DNA of 64,000 bases from Pomacea canaliculata (lineage: Eukaryota; Mollusca; Gastropoda; Architaenioglossa; Ampullariidae): contig NC_037599.1 of assembly GCF_003073045.1 (NCBI RefSeq), forward strand, positions 17,958,055 to 18,022,054, written 5' to 3'. The position numbers and the translations under genes were made by a program. Shown one piece after another: positions 48,839 through 60,659 of the stretch. The notes under the pieces are model-generated. The model was not told the origin of the DNA and made no database searches. It worked only from the letters and a program-made list of their open reading frames with translations. Position 1 is the first letter of the stretch; every line of letters starts with the position of its first letter.

Positions 48839-51800
48839 CTGTTACAGAGAAGAAAGTTTAAAATGAGAGTTTAAAATGATGTGCGAGAAGACAGCAAATA
48901 AACTTTTGTTTGGTTTAATGTGCTAATTTAAAACAACATACGAAATGAAAAAAAGAGACAAAAAATAAAACTGCACCAAAGGTAACTCTATCACCAATAG
49001 TCTGTGACACATAATGTATTTCAGGTGAAAAATTGTTCATTGCCATTCCTGCTGGAATAGACGATGATGATTCCAGGTCATTATTGTATTTCCTGTGATA
49101 ACAGTAAGGACGGACACTGGATCAAAATCTAATTAATTATATAATAAACTTCAGTAATGAAATTTGTTTTTATATCTGTTCAGTTCCGCAGGCTAGGTAA
49201 AAATCGTTAACTTCCTTGTAGTACCACGTGTTGAAGAATTCCGATTTTTTTAAATTAATAAACCTCTTGTTTGTTGATTCGTTTATCCGTTTATTTTTAA
49301 TCGTACCATCATTTTTCTTTCCTTCTTTCTGTCTGTCTGTCCTTCTTTCTTTAATATTCCTGCCCTTTCCTTCCTTAAATGGTTTTAACTGTCATGACGT
49401 CACTTCCGTCTACACTTCTACTCTCTATATTGACCCTCACCCCCGTATTCACTTTCAGAAACAAAGAAAACACGAGCACTGGAACCTCGGGTATTTCAAT
49501 ATTTGCTTATCCGATATTTTGTTTTTTCATTTTACCCCGAGAAATCTTTTCTTTACCGATTTGTTCCGACATTTCAAACTAAATAATCGCGATCAGGAGA
49601 GACTAATCCCGGGGTGGAAATCGATATATGACGGGTTCGTCCCGTGCTCCAAGAGTTTGCTCGATAACACCCGGTGTCCGAAAAATGTCAGCGGGATTTC
49701 ATCGTCGGCAGAGGCCAGTGGCGTTCCAGTTTAATTGGTTCTTAGAGGACTGTGGATCGTTTTCAAGGCCTGTACTGTAAAAACTCTCGACAACGTCTCG
49801 AGGCACGACGAGAAAACGTTTGGCAGCTGTGCACACGGCACTGTTCCCAAGCTTTTTGCACACGGCGCTCACCAGAAGAATATCAGACGAGATGGTGAGG
49901 AAGACCACTGGAAGACAAGGACAGAAGAAGAAGTGACGAGTGGGTCGGTGGTTGGATGGGGAGGGAGTTTAGAAAAGGGAGAAAATAGTTGTACGCGTGG
50001 GAGTATTTGTCTCCCTTATCGGGGGAGTAATCTGTCAGCCGTGATTTAATATTACAGACATCTGCTTGGTATTATTATGTGTTCATCACATAGAACAGCA
50101 ATTAAGAGTTGTGAGAGTGTGTGGGGTTAAGGAAGGAGTGGTCACTTCTTGTCTACCTACCACCATTACTTAGTAAATCTTAGAAAATCATTTACACCAG
50201 TCTGATGTCAGGCTCAAGCTTAGACTCCGCAGCTTATCATCTGTCGTGAGCTTGACTAGCACCAAAAAAGGTTTTAAACTTGCAAGGATCATAAACTAAA
50301 AAGAATGCCTCAACAGCGAATGACTTTTAAAAAAAGACAGGAGGAAGAAAGGAAGGATGAATGAAGGGGACAGAGAACAAAAGAAAGAAATAAAGGAGGA
50401 AATAAGCCTTCAAGAACGAGGGGGAGCAGGTATCTGTTTGTTTTAGACATGTGAAACACAATTGGTTTGAGGAATGGAATTTAGATGTTGTTTCATAAGT
50501 GAGAAAGTGTGAGGGATGTTACCGCTCATGAAGTTGTAGATGACTGGGTTGAGGGCGCTGTTGAAGTAGGGCAGCCAGTGCGAGATCAGCGGTTGGACCG
50601 CACTTTCAGTTTTCAGCAGCTGGAAGTACCTGAGAGCACACACAGCAAACATTTCTTAGAGTGGTGTGACACCCAAGCAAAAGTTGTGGGACGTATAGCA
50701 TACATACATACAGCATACAGACTGTATCAACAACCATACAAACAAAACGCTTATAGCAGACAACCATGTGCGCAAAATGGTCCACAATGCCATCAGCATC
50801 AAACTACACCGTCTTCATTGTCTTTTCCTAGTCAATTTTATTGTTAATACGGCATTTTAATCATCATCGTCATCGTCGTCATCGTCGGAGGCGTCGTTGT
50901 CGTCATCAGGGTCTTAGGCGTATCGTCTTAATCAGCAGTATCTTTATGTTCCTCGTCGTCATTGTCAATGTTGCTGCTCACACCAGCCAGGTTACCTTAG
51001 AACATTCATAAGGTGAACCGGTAGATAACAGATGCCGAAGACGATAACAATGGCGATGAGCATTTTGGCAGCTTTCCGCCTGGAGGCGAGCTGGTCCTCA
51101 GGAAGTTTGCTGCGTTTGCCGTCAAGCATCGGGCGTTTCCCGCCGGCCATGACAGCTGAGGAAAGAGAAACAAAGTTCCAGCACTATATGCTTAGAAACA
51201 TTCAACAATATCTTCTTGAACTTGGCTTTGACGACCATTTCTGTGGTCTGAGGTTGTCCTGCAAGCAATTTGAGACGAGCCTTGTACTCAGTGATGCGTG
51301 AAGAATAATTCACCTGTGTGACTGACTCTTTGTAGATAACCTATGTCCGGTTCAATGATGGATTCAGTAGATTCATTGTTGTTTACGTGGAAGGTTCTGT
51401 GAGAAATTCGACAGGATAATGTCTTCTATACGATCTTATTTAGAAGTTATATGCTTCAACTTTAACACCGGAAGTAAACACTTGTTTCAGGACTTTTGCA
51501 TAATAAATGACTAAATTTACATGTGAAATAGGGCCTCATCGAAATTGGATATCAAATACTTTCTTTTGGGGAAATTCTTTGGGTGGAATTAATGTCTTGT
51601 TAAACGCATGTATCCAGGTCGGGGCATTACTTGGAAAAACAAGTTTGGGATGTTTTGTTGACTACACGAGAACCAACAGACTGTAGACGAATCTTACAGA
51701 CGCCGTAAAATAAAATGAACAGAGACAAAAACATCGATACAAGAACAAAAAACAAGAAGAATAACTCGAGAAGAGAAAAAAACTGGAGCAGGGGCAAGCA

Positions 51801-54800
51801 TAGGACACGAGGAATGGAGGATTGTAAGAGAAATTATCATGAAAACAAGGGCGTAAATCTGTCGATGGCTTCTCGCGGGCTGTCTTCTCGCCATGACCTC
51901 TTGTTTTATCTCGTCACAAAGCTCTCCGACTCGCACACTAAACTTTGTCTTGTCCATCACACCACCCTGAGTTATTTTCGCACATCACCTACAACTCCTT
52001 GGCTCCAAGCCTTTGTCAATCCTCTGCCCATCCTTCAAATCAAACATCTCTTTCTATCTATGACTTTTGAGGATGAAGTGTCATGACCGGCTGTCAAAGA
52101 CTGTGATGACAATAAGAAACTTTGTTGACTGTTTCTCAGCTCCACACTAAGCTTCTGTTCAACTGTATTCTTAAATTTCTCTTGCAGTCCAGAGGGTGCC
52201 AGGATATTAAGGAAGTTAGCTTTGTAAACATTAGCCTGTCAGTGTTCTGGACTGATGAAGCTAATTGATTACTTCAGAGATTAGGACAAACATTTTCCGA
52301 GAGAAGGGGGAGGGGAAAGGGATGTTGAGGCCAAAGGCTCTTCGCTTGTTTATAAACTGAACGAATAAACACTTAATCCGAGCCCTCACCAGGAAATCAT
52401 TTATTTTCTTTGCTTTTACTCCAAAGTGGACCACAGCAAGCTACTTGGGGACGAGAAGAGGTGGTAGAACAGCTGTACGAGGAATGACATCTTAATCGCG
52501 TAACCTCCCCTTGGCCACCATCTTTACGCAAGGCACCAGTAATTCCTGTTAGTCTTAAAGCAATTAAAATAGAGGCATGCACAGGTTCACAAACTGTACA
52601 AATACTGTTTCATACACTTTGTTCATTTGTCTGTTTATTTTATGCTCGGCTGAGCAGCGAATACTAGCGATGACACGATATAAAAATGCATTAACATCTT
52701 CTGTCCACCGAAAGGGTACCCAGGCTTTCCCCCAAACCTTGCCTTTTACGAAAAGAAAAAAAAGCGAAAATACAGCGGCTACTGAGACATCAGCCAGTCA
52801 TCATCAGCTCCCAGCCTCGCAATTTTCCGCTAGCTAAGTCGTGGACTGGGTCTGGCGTCACTTCCTGTCTGGGGGCCGCTGGCGGCGCCTTAAACAACAA
52901 CCGCCTCCAGTGGACGAATCGACTGAAAGAATCAAGATACAAATTTCCCAGATGGCGCTCGGCACAGCAGCGTAAAGCACTGAAACACAGACAAAGCCAT
53001 TTACAAACCACCATCGCCGTTGATCGTGTCTTCCAGTTATTTTTCCACGGATGGGCTTCCGACAGGATCAGGCGGGAGATGGAAAAAAGAGGGCGGAGAG
53101 AGGCAGTCAGCAGTGACGAGGCCTCTTATCGTAATTTCTTTTCCGGTCTGATTTGATTTCCCGCCTCCAAATCGAACCTATCTCTGGTATGCGGTATTCG
53201 GTCAAAGAGCTAGTCTTTTCAGGTTAAGGTTTCAGTCTGCATTTTTGTGGACATCCGTCACCACACCGATTCAATTTTTGGAAGATTGGTAGATGTTTTC
53301 TGAAGGTTTGCTGCAATTCTGTTCTTAGTACACAAAGTATTCCATGTTAAACCTCTTGTAACATGGTCTGACATAAACAATCCCAGTTATATTGCTGTGA
53401 TGAGAGATAATCGAGTGAAAAAAATGTTGTAGTGAAAGTTTCCGCAAGGATGATAGTGCGAGTTAGTCGATATTAGACATATCTACACTAACGCACCACC
53501 AAACACTTATTCTCTCCTGTTTCTCACTCACTTTCTGTCTATCTATCTCTCACATACACCGCAGCGGCCAGTCCGATTCCTTGTACTTGCGAGTGTAAGA
53601 GGAGGTTCATTCCTCTCCTGTCTGAACAGGAAATTAACACATCTTCCGCTGATCAGATCGATGTTATGTCCACTCAGCTGCAGTGGGTGATGTCTACAAA
53701 TCAATTTTATGTGATGTTGTGTAATGGATTGAATTGTCATTGAACTTAATTCCGTGCCCATCACAATAAACAGAAACATTGTCTGTCTGTCTGCCTGCCT
53801 GTCTGTCTGTCTGTCACAGAGAGAGAGAGAAGGCGCGTGGACGTGTGAACGAAAAAAAATGATGTAAGACAGGAGGAAGATGTAAGACAGGAGTAAATAA
53901 AAGAGAAATATAGAAGGAAGAAGACCAACAAAAATGTCATAAAATAACAAAACAACCATGATTAATCTTTGGCTAAAGGCTTCAGGACAGCTGGACAACT
54001 GTCCGGCCAAGGCCACACGTGAAACTCGTTCTTCAAGAGAAAAATTATCTTCCTTCACGGCCTCCACACACCGCCTCCCATCATGGCTAAGGCTTCATAG
54101 CCTCTCACAAGTGTCTGTCTGCAAAAAAATATGATCCCAGTTGCTGCATTGAGCATTGAACCTTCAACTTGCAGCTGTGAGAAGCCAGACACAAGAACTC
54201 CACTTCCGTTCATTGAAGCAAACTCTTCTCAACACCGCCCTGTGTTGATCCCATTCAGGCTGCTCATTAATTATTCTTTTTTTCCCCTCTCGCATCATTT
54301 CTTTTCTTGATTTGTTGTTTTGTTATTTTGCTTCCATTTTCATCGGTAGACAAAGAGCAGCTGCTTTGCTTTGTCAAAACAATTTTTATTGTGCTGCTAA
54401 AATAAACAGATTGAAGATATTAGAGGAAAATCTCTTAAAGGGTTATTTTAACTCATTTCTTGGCTAATACTTGACATAAAAGTTTAAAATCTGGGGTAAA
54501 AAATATACCGCGTAGAATACAAGAAATGCACTCCACCAGCTGCCTGAATAAACATTTAAAAAAATTATTTGTGATTTTGTAAAGAAATTGGAAGCTAAAA
54601 TTATACCCAAACCAACTTCAAAAATATCATCTTTGGGTTAATGCAAAAATCTTTGTAAATTCAGTTTAATGGTGTAAACTTGTGTTATATGGACAAAAGT
54701 TTGATATTTTCTGCAGGCTTCGGCTGTCTTTGTTTTGACGTCTTTATGAAGAGTGAAAATAATGCTAAGAACAGGAAATGCAATATTAGATACAAATAAA

Positions 54801-56357
54801 GTTTGAAAATTAAAAAAGCAATATTAGATAACGAGTTTACATCAATCTTTCTTGAGGAAAATGGACAAAAATATTTTTTAATATATTTTTAATAATTATT
54901 ACATCAGCTTCTTCCATCTCAACTTCGGACATGACGATAATACTAAAAGTACATTCCTTGAAACTGACAGGAAGATGCACAGACAGATAGAGAGGGAAAA
55001 GAAAAACAAACATGGGCAGCAGACGGGCAAACGATGAACTGGACCAAGGTCCGTCCAGACAGAGAGGGGGTGAAGGAAGGAGGGCAAGGTGAAGAGACAA
55101 AGAGAGTCGCAAAAACCAACTGATAGATATCGAGACAGTAAAGAGCTAACGGTCGGTAAGCACGTCAGAAGTCAATCCCATTCAATTCCCAGAAGATTTC
55201 CTGATGGAAAAACGCCTGGCTGCGAAAAACCACCTGTGACGACGCCAGTCGCGGCGGGGCGCGAGCGACACTCACGTGGGGCGGGGGCAAACGAACGCTT
55301 GGCACGCGACACAAAACGTCTGGGGCTGTATGCACAACACGTTTCTAAATTAAAACAGTTTTATGACTTAGATTGTCTTAGTTAAGACAGTGTTGTGAAC
55401 TCAGCCACAAACCCACCTGTTTTAGATTTTCACGTCCCTAACTCGAACATAAATCCAGTTTTATGAGCATATTTATGTGCAGGAGATACGTAGGAGCTAC
55501 TCGTGCATCCTGGCCCCATGATGACCAGCTTACCCTGTAAGGACAGAACCGATTACTGACCAGACTCAGGGTGAGGCTTGCGGCGATGTAATCTGTCAAA
55601 GCGAACTAGAGAAAGGGCTCGCTGGCCGTAACAGAGTCTCAGAAAGGAATGGGGGAAGGGAAGAAAGTTCTAGAATATCACGAGGAGAAGGGGAGAAGAA
55701 AGAACGCGACGCTGAAGAGAGAACGTCTTGTCGCATGAGTGGCGCAGCTTTACGATAATTACAAGTAACAGGAGAAGGGGAGAGAATTCTCATTACAAAC
55801 CATTATGAATCTGTTCGTTTATCTGTCTTTCTGTCCTTTTGTCTGTCTTTCTGTCAGTACTGCACTTGAAAAAAAAATGAGGAATGCGACATCCGGACTA
55901 CCCTCTTGTACAACTCTTGGTTACATAGTTAAGCTTTAAATAAAGATTTAAAACAATTCATAAGTATTAGGATTTTCATCGCTCTAGTTCGCATTTCAAA
56001 CGAACTTTTGGCAGCGTGGTATTGGTCAAGAAAAACAAAAGGAAGTTTTTTTAAGCAGAACCTGATGATCAAAGAATGTTGTTTTTCCAAAAGAAAGTTT
56101 ACATGCCTGTGATATCTATCACGCTTGTCAAAAGCGGTTCATGAAATCTGGGCTTGAAAATTGTCAAATTGCTAAATGTTCGTTCTTTCATTGCAGGGAG
56201 AAGCGATTATCGGCAAAAGAGTAGTTTCCTAAGTATGATGAGGAAATGAGGGATGCTTTGCAAAACATTATTATTCTGAATGAAAAAAACCTCCGTTAGC
56301 ATAAAAGCACTTTCATTAGTTTAAAAGCATAAGAGATAATTTTTCCTTTTACTGTTC

Positions 56358-56390
<33 letters not shown>

Positions 56391-59296
56391 TTATTGAGTA
56401 ATGACGCTCTAGATCCGTCAGAAATGTTATTGTTTTTTCAAATGATGTATTGAACTGGAAAAAATTGCGCCAGTTGAACACATCAAGTGTTTTATTCTAT
56501 AGTGTGAATTTTTATCCAGAAATGTCACAAACTACCAACAAAGCGAGTTCTCATCCGGTAAAACTGTTTTAGTGCTTTCGCCATCAGAGGTCTGACGAAG
56601 CATTGTGTCGTTTTTAATATTGCACCCCTGAGAGACTGACTGGCATCACGGGACCTAGGGAGTTTTTTTAGAAGCAATCTTCTTTAGGGACGGTTCCTCT
56701 CCGCTTTTTAAAGGTGTTTGAGAAAGTCAGTGTACAGTGTACATAGTACAGTGCTGTACAAGCTACTGTCAGTCTCAGAAAAATAAACCTGACAGCAGTT
56801 CTCTGTACACACTGCCTCTCTCCCATCTACCCCATCAGCTGCGAGACTCGAACCCCGGCAGTCTGGCATAACGGAATAAGAAAATTTTTCATCACAGATC
56901 ATGAAGAAGTGGGGGTGAATAGAAGTGGATATTGTTGATACCGACAAACATATCACAGAGTTACACATCAGATGCTATATCTACGCCCTTTGGGGACAAT
57001 AGAAATCGCTCGAGGTAAATGTGATGCTAATTTAGGGGTAGGGACCCTGGAAGTCTCATTTTGTCATATAAATCAAAATTTGTTTCAATGCATTCAGGGT
57101 CAATGCGCCCTCCTGCAATTATTATTTCCCATGATTGTTTAATCATTATTTTATTCACTTTACTGTAAATGCTCATTCTTGTATATTCATCAACCCAGAT
57201 TTATTTAAAACTTTGTTTCGTTGCACGAAAAGAAAAGAAAGATCGTTGCTCTTAATTTGTTGGTATGCAGGCAGCAAACAATTAAAAAATCTGAATAAGA
57301 AATCTCGTTCAGAAACCTTAAAATAAAATCAGGAGATGAAAGACAGTAGTACAGAAATTATTGAAATGGAAACAAGATATTTTGTAAGTGTTCCGATGGG
57401 TAGCGTTAAATCAACTTAACAAGACTTCTCTAGCTTAATGGTTTGATGAAAAAAAACTTCACATTGGCAAGAATTTCCTAACTGGTTGAAGGGAAAAACA
57501 CTCACACTGGCAAGAGTTTCCAGGTATTGCAACTTTCCAGAGAACGAATGCGATGTGAGCGTAGGTGAGTGACATGAGCACAATGGGAGCGATGTACATG
57601 GCAACGGCCAGGAACACCTGGTAGATGCTCTGCTTCCAGGCATCCCACACCGGCTTGCAACCCGTCAGCACAATCGATTCGAAGGTCCCTGGGAATTTGT
57701 ACCGCTCTGCATCTGCCACAATCAACTCCTGTGGAGAAATAAGTAAAAGAGGATGAACTACCACAAGAGGGCGCAAGCAAATAAAGAGAAATACAAAAGA
57801 ATTAAAAAAGAAAAAAGGAAACTCTCATCTTTGACTCCACACATAAAAAAGAAAGAAAGAATACAATAACACGAAGACTATAGAAAGAAAGACAAGAATG
57901 GTGAGAAAATATTGTAATCTCAACAGGTTGTGGAGGTGGAATTGCAAGAAGACTGACTGGCAGCGCCACGAGCATTGCGGTGATCCAGATGATGATGATG
58001 ATGTTGCGTGCGCGGCTCAGCGTGGATTTGAACCTCAAGGGATAGCAGATGGCGTACCACCGCTCCACCGCGATGGCGCTGAGGGTGAGCACTGACACGG
58101 ACACGGAGGCGTTCTGAAAACGGCCAGAAAACAGAGCGTGAGGAAGCTGATGTTGTTGCCATGCCGATGACAGCCTGGAGGCTGGGAGCTAAGAGGAAGG
58201 CAGGTGATTTGACAATCTGTAATGACTGAGATTGTTTGAGCTGCATGCTTCCGGTCACGTGGCTAATTTAGTTTCCTTTTGTCAAAAGTTGATGTTAAAA
58301 GGTAGGTCGTGTTAAATGCAATGATACAAACTTTAAGAAAACACAGGTATCTACACAGGTGAACAACCACAAGCATAAATTAAATCAAGCGTGTATACAA
58401 TTCCTAGAGAAAACTAATATTTGAAGCAGGCTGGAGGATAAAAGTCCCAAAGTAAACAATAAGAAAACTCTATCTGTAATTTTAAAAGTTCAGCTACGTA
58501 AATAGTAGATGCTTCATGGATCTCAAGATTATTTATTGTAATATTTGTGACCGTCAGCTTACTTTGGGACAAAGAACAGGTAAATCACTGTCATCGGCCT
58601 TTAATAGTTGTCACAGCAACAGCCATCCCGTCTCTTTCTCTCTCTCACTCACACACACAAGCAGGTTAAGTCTCAAATTACGAGGATTTTTTAACAAAAC
58701 AAGAACTAATGTTACTTGAACTGTGTGCTATCTACACTGTCCCAGTTCATGTGTTCTGTAATGTCCAAGTCACGTGTGTCATCCCACTGTCCCAGTCCCT
58801 TGTATTTGTCTAGTGTCCCAGTCTACTACATCAGTTCGTCTACCGTATCTTCTGATAGTCTCCAAGTCACCTGAAGAAAAAGCAGAGCTTTACACATGAC
58901 AGCGCCCATGAACCAGGTGTTGGACACGTCCTGCACCAGCGTGGGCGGCAGGCACAGGAGGATGACCATGAAGTCGCCAACGGCGAGGTTGACGATGAAG
59001 ACGTTGGTGACGGTGCGCATGTTGTGGTTGCGCCACACGGCGAAGCACACCAGCGAGTTGCCAACGAGGCCGACGATGAAGGTGATGGTGTAGAGGACAA
59101 TGAAGAACCACTCGTAATCCTCAGGGTAGATGTGCTCCCAGACAGCATTCTCGTACTCATCGACGCTGTAGCAATACTCATTCCAGCACTCGGTGCTGTT
59201 GCTGGTGACGTTGTCCACGTCGGATTGTGTTGTTGTTGTTGTTGTTGACATGTTGGTGAGTGCAAGTTCAACATCCATGGGGAGAGTGGCAGCCAT
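48672..59296 (-). CDS. Rhodopsin-class peptide GPCR, orexin/allatotropin receptor type
   Basis: Six coding exons in transcript order: 58871-59296, 57958-58113, 57506-57728, 50996-51155, 50523-50629, 48672-48838, giving 412 residues with every phase joining and no break. The N-terminus has three N-glycosylation sequons (N15, N29, N33). Helix 1 is about 63-88 with GNSLVC; helix 2 carries NLAVGDF; Cys135 is the extracellular disulphide cysteine. Helix 3 ends SVSVLTLSAIAVERWYAIC, where E159-R160-W161 replaces DRY, as in orexin and allatotropin receptors (DRW). Helix 6 has FGICYLPVHLMNVLR and helix 7 NPVIY (349-353). The tail has KFRKEF and CFCC (368-371), likely palmitoylated. Close relatives couple mainly to Gq and calcium. 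The ligand is inferred to be an allatotropin/orexin-like peptide. The intron after exon 3 is about 6.3 kb. Confidence 0.95.
53783..53815. repeat. CTGT tetranucleotide microsatellite
   Basis: A CTGT/CTGC run lies in the long GPCR intron, followed by a GA run. A frame of about 170 codons crosses it on the minus strand but is low-complexity and not a gene. Confidence 0.8.
56359..56389. repeat. 31-base poly-T run
   Basis: An uninterrupted T run lies in the large GPCR intron. It could be the tail of a minus-strand retroposon, but I see no tRNA-like head or flanking duplication. Confidence 0.7.
57506..59296 (-). CDS. GPCR exons 1-3: helices 1-5
   Basis: These three exons encode the extracellular N-terminus and helices 1-5. 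Exon 3 (57506-57728) has GCKPVWDAW in the second extracellular loop, whose Cys pairs with Cys135, and helix 5 (APIVLMSLTYAHIAFVLW) ending AIPG, a stretch shared with orexin and allatotropin receptors. The donor is AGT/GTGAGT. Confidence 0.93.
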
Positions 59297-60240
59297 GGTG
59301 GGGTTTGTTTGGAGCTGGGACAGAGGACGACGGAGGTTGTGTTGGTCCTGCTGGACTCAGAAAAAATGAAGACGCCCCCTAGCTTTATGTCTTCTTTGTT
59401 CTTCTCTGGCGGTTCGTGAAGTTCGGTACACTTTTAAAACAGGCTTTTAGTGGAACCGTTACAAATATCTAAAAGCCATTGTCAGTGATCTTTACAAAAT
59501 GTTAAAGAGACAAGCTCAAGACAAATCTTCTGCCACAGAAACAATGTCTATTTTAAATTTTCTCACTTTTATAAATGACTTTTTATACCTTTATGAAGAC
59601 ACAACCGAGAGTCCGAGCACATATACGGCGATTTCATTTCCAAATAAATCAGTTCTCACATCTACACATTTATAGATGAAGTTCTCTGGTACGAAGGTGG
59701 TTATACTGAGATACCTAGCAAGTTGGTTCAAAGCTTTGTAGATGTTCTGCAGATGGTGGGCAGGACTAGCTGACCCTGTCAGCACAGGTTCATCCCTAAA
59801 ACCCTCAGTACACTAGTGAGCCACTGTTCTTGTTGGTGTGGAGCAGTTGCCTTTACTGAAGAACTTGTTTGTTGCTTACACCAAGGTGCCGTTAACGTCC
59901 ACGTCTCTCTGAAAAGGAGGAAACATGAATTAAATGGCGCCGTTTCTGTCAGAAAGCCAGTAACGAAGTTAAAAGATCTGAAGATGGAAATGATTGGTTT
60001 GGTGTCGGGCCAGGCAAAATGCAGTTTAATGTTGTTCCGTATGCTGCATCAGAACAAACTGGCTAAGTGCCCTTAATGCCTTCCATTCTCTCCTTGCGTG
60101 CGAGCCATCAAGGTTTTGGAAGCTACATAATGAGTCCTAGAATATTCTTCACATATAATCAAATAATTACATGACTACCTTTTAAGTATGTTCATCCAAC
60201 CTGTCCTTATTTTAGTCATGTTTTATGTGATTACAATAGT
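59297..60240. other. Upstream flank of the GPCR, nothing coding seen
   Basis: No supported exon. This probably holds the GPCR 5' untranslated region and promoter. No TATA box or CpG-dense island is obvious. Confidence 0.5.
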
Positions 60241-60250
60241 CTAATACTTT

Positions 60251-60400
60251 GGCGGCCTGGTGGCGTATGGAGAAAGCTCGTGTCACCAGTTTTAAAGGGA
60301 ATCGTGTGTCCTGCGTTCAAATCTCATGTAGGGCACACTCTTGTTTTTATGCATGTGACATGTATACACAAGCGGCTGCTTGGCTGGACCACTTGGCTGG
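60251..60400 (+). mobile_element. tRNA-derived SINE
   Basis: The stretch starts GGCGGCCTGGTGGCGTATGG, which contains an A-box-like TGGCGTATGG. About 55 bases later is a B-box-like GTTCAAATC (60315-60323). This is the arrangement of a tRNA-derived SINE head. The body may extend to about 60650, but its 3' end and target duplication are not clear. Confidence 0.5.
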
Positions 60401-60659
60401 AGATCAGTCTCTGCTTGTGTGACTACTGAATGTGCAAGTGCTTGCCCTTACATCTTTTTCTCTTTACTGAATGTCTTTTGAGAGACAATTGTTGTTTAGT
60501 CCTTGTTACTCCCCGAGGAGAATATGGCCGCTGTGAGAGACAATTACTGATTTGGATTTTTATTTTGCTTTGCATTGTTTGTTTGGTGAGTGTGCCGGCT
60601 TTTAGCACAGAAACATTATTGTTGGTGCACACGAGGTCTGTGGCTTCCAACTAAACTTA

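Noticed and set aside
49228-49734. Plus-strand open frame of 168 codons
   Set aside because: It lies in a GPCR intron, is rich in Phe, Leu and Ser from pyrimidine-rich sequence, and has no domain pattern or splice context.
50443-50522. GPCR frame read past NFMSG to a stop at 50443
   Set aside because: A GTAACA donor follows FMS, and exon 48672-48838 continues the conserved KFR tail, so the read-through is intron.
53543-54067. Minus-strand open frame of 174 codons
   Set aside because: It crosses a CTGT microsatellite and a GA run inside the GPCR intron; part of it is low-complexity, and there is no homology pattern.
56820-56880. B-box-like CGGGGTTCGAGTC on the minus strand as a second SINE or tRNA
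   Set aside because: No matching A box or cloverleaf upstream, so the single motif is not enough.
58867-59274. Long alternative-frame ORFs over the first GPCR exon
   Set aside because: They are shadows of the GC-rich receptor exon; the true frame is the one with helix and GN motifs.
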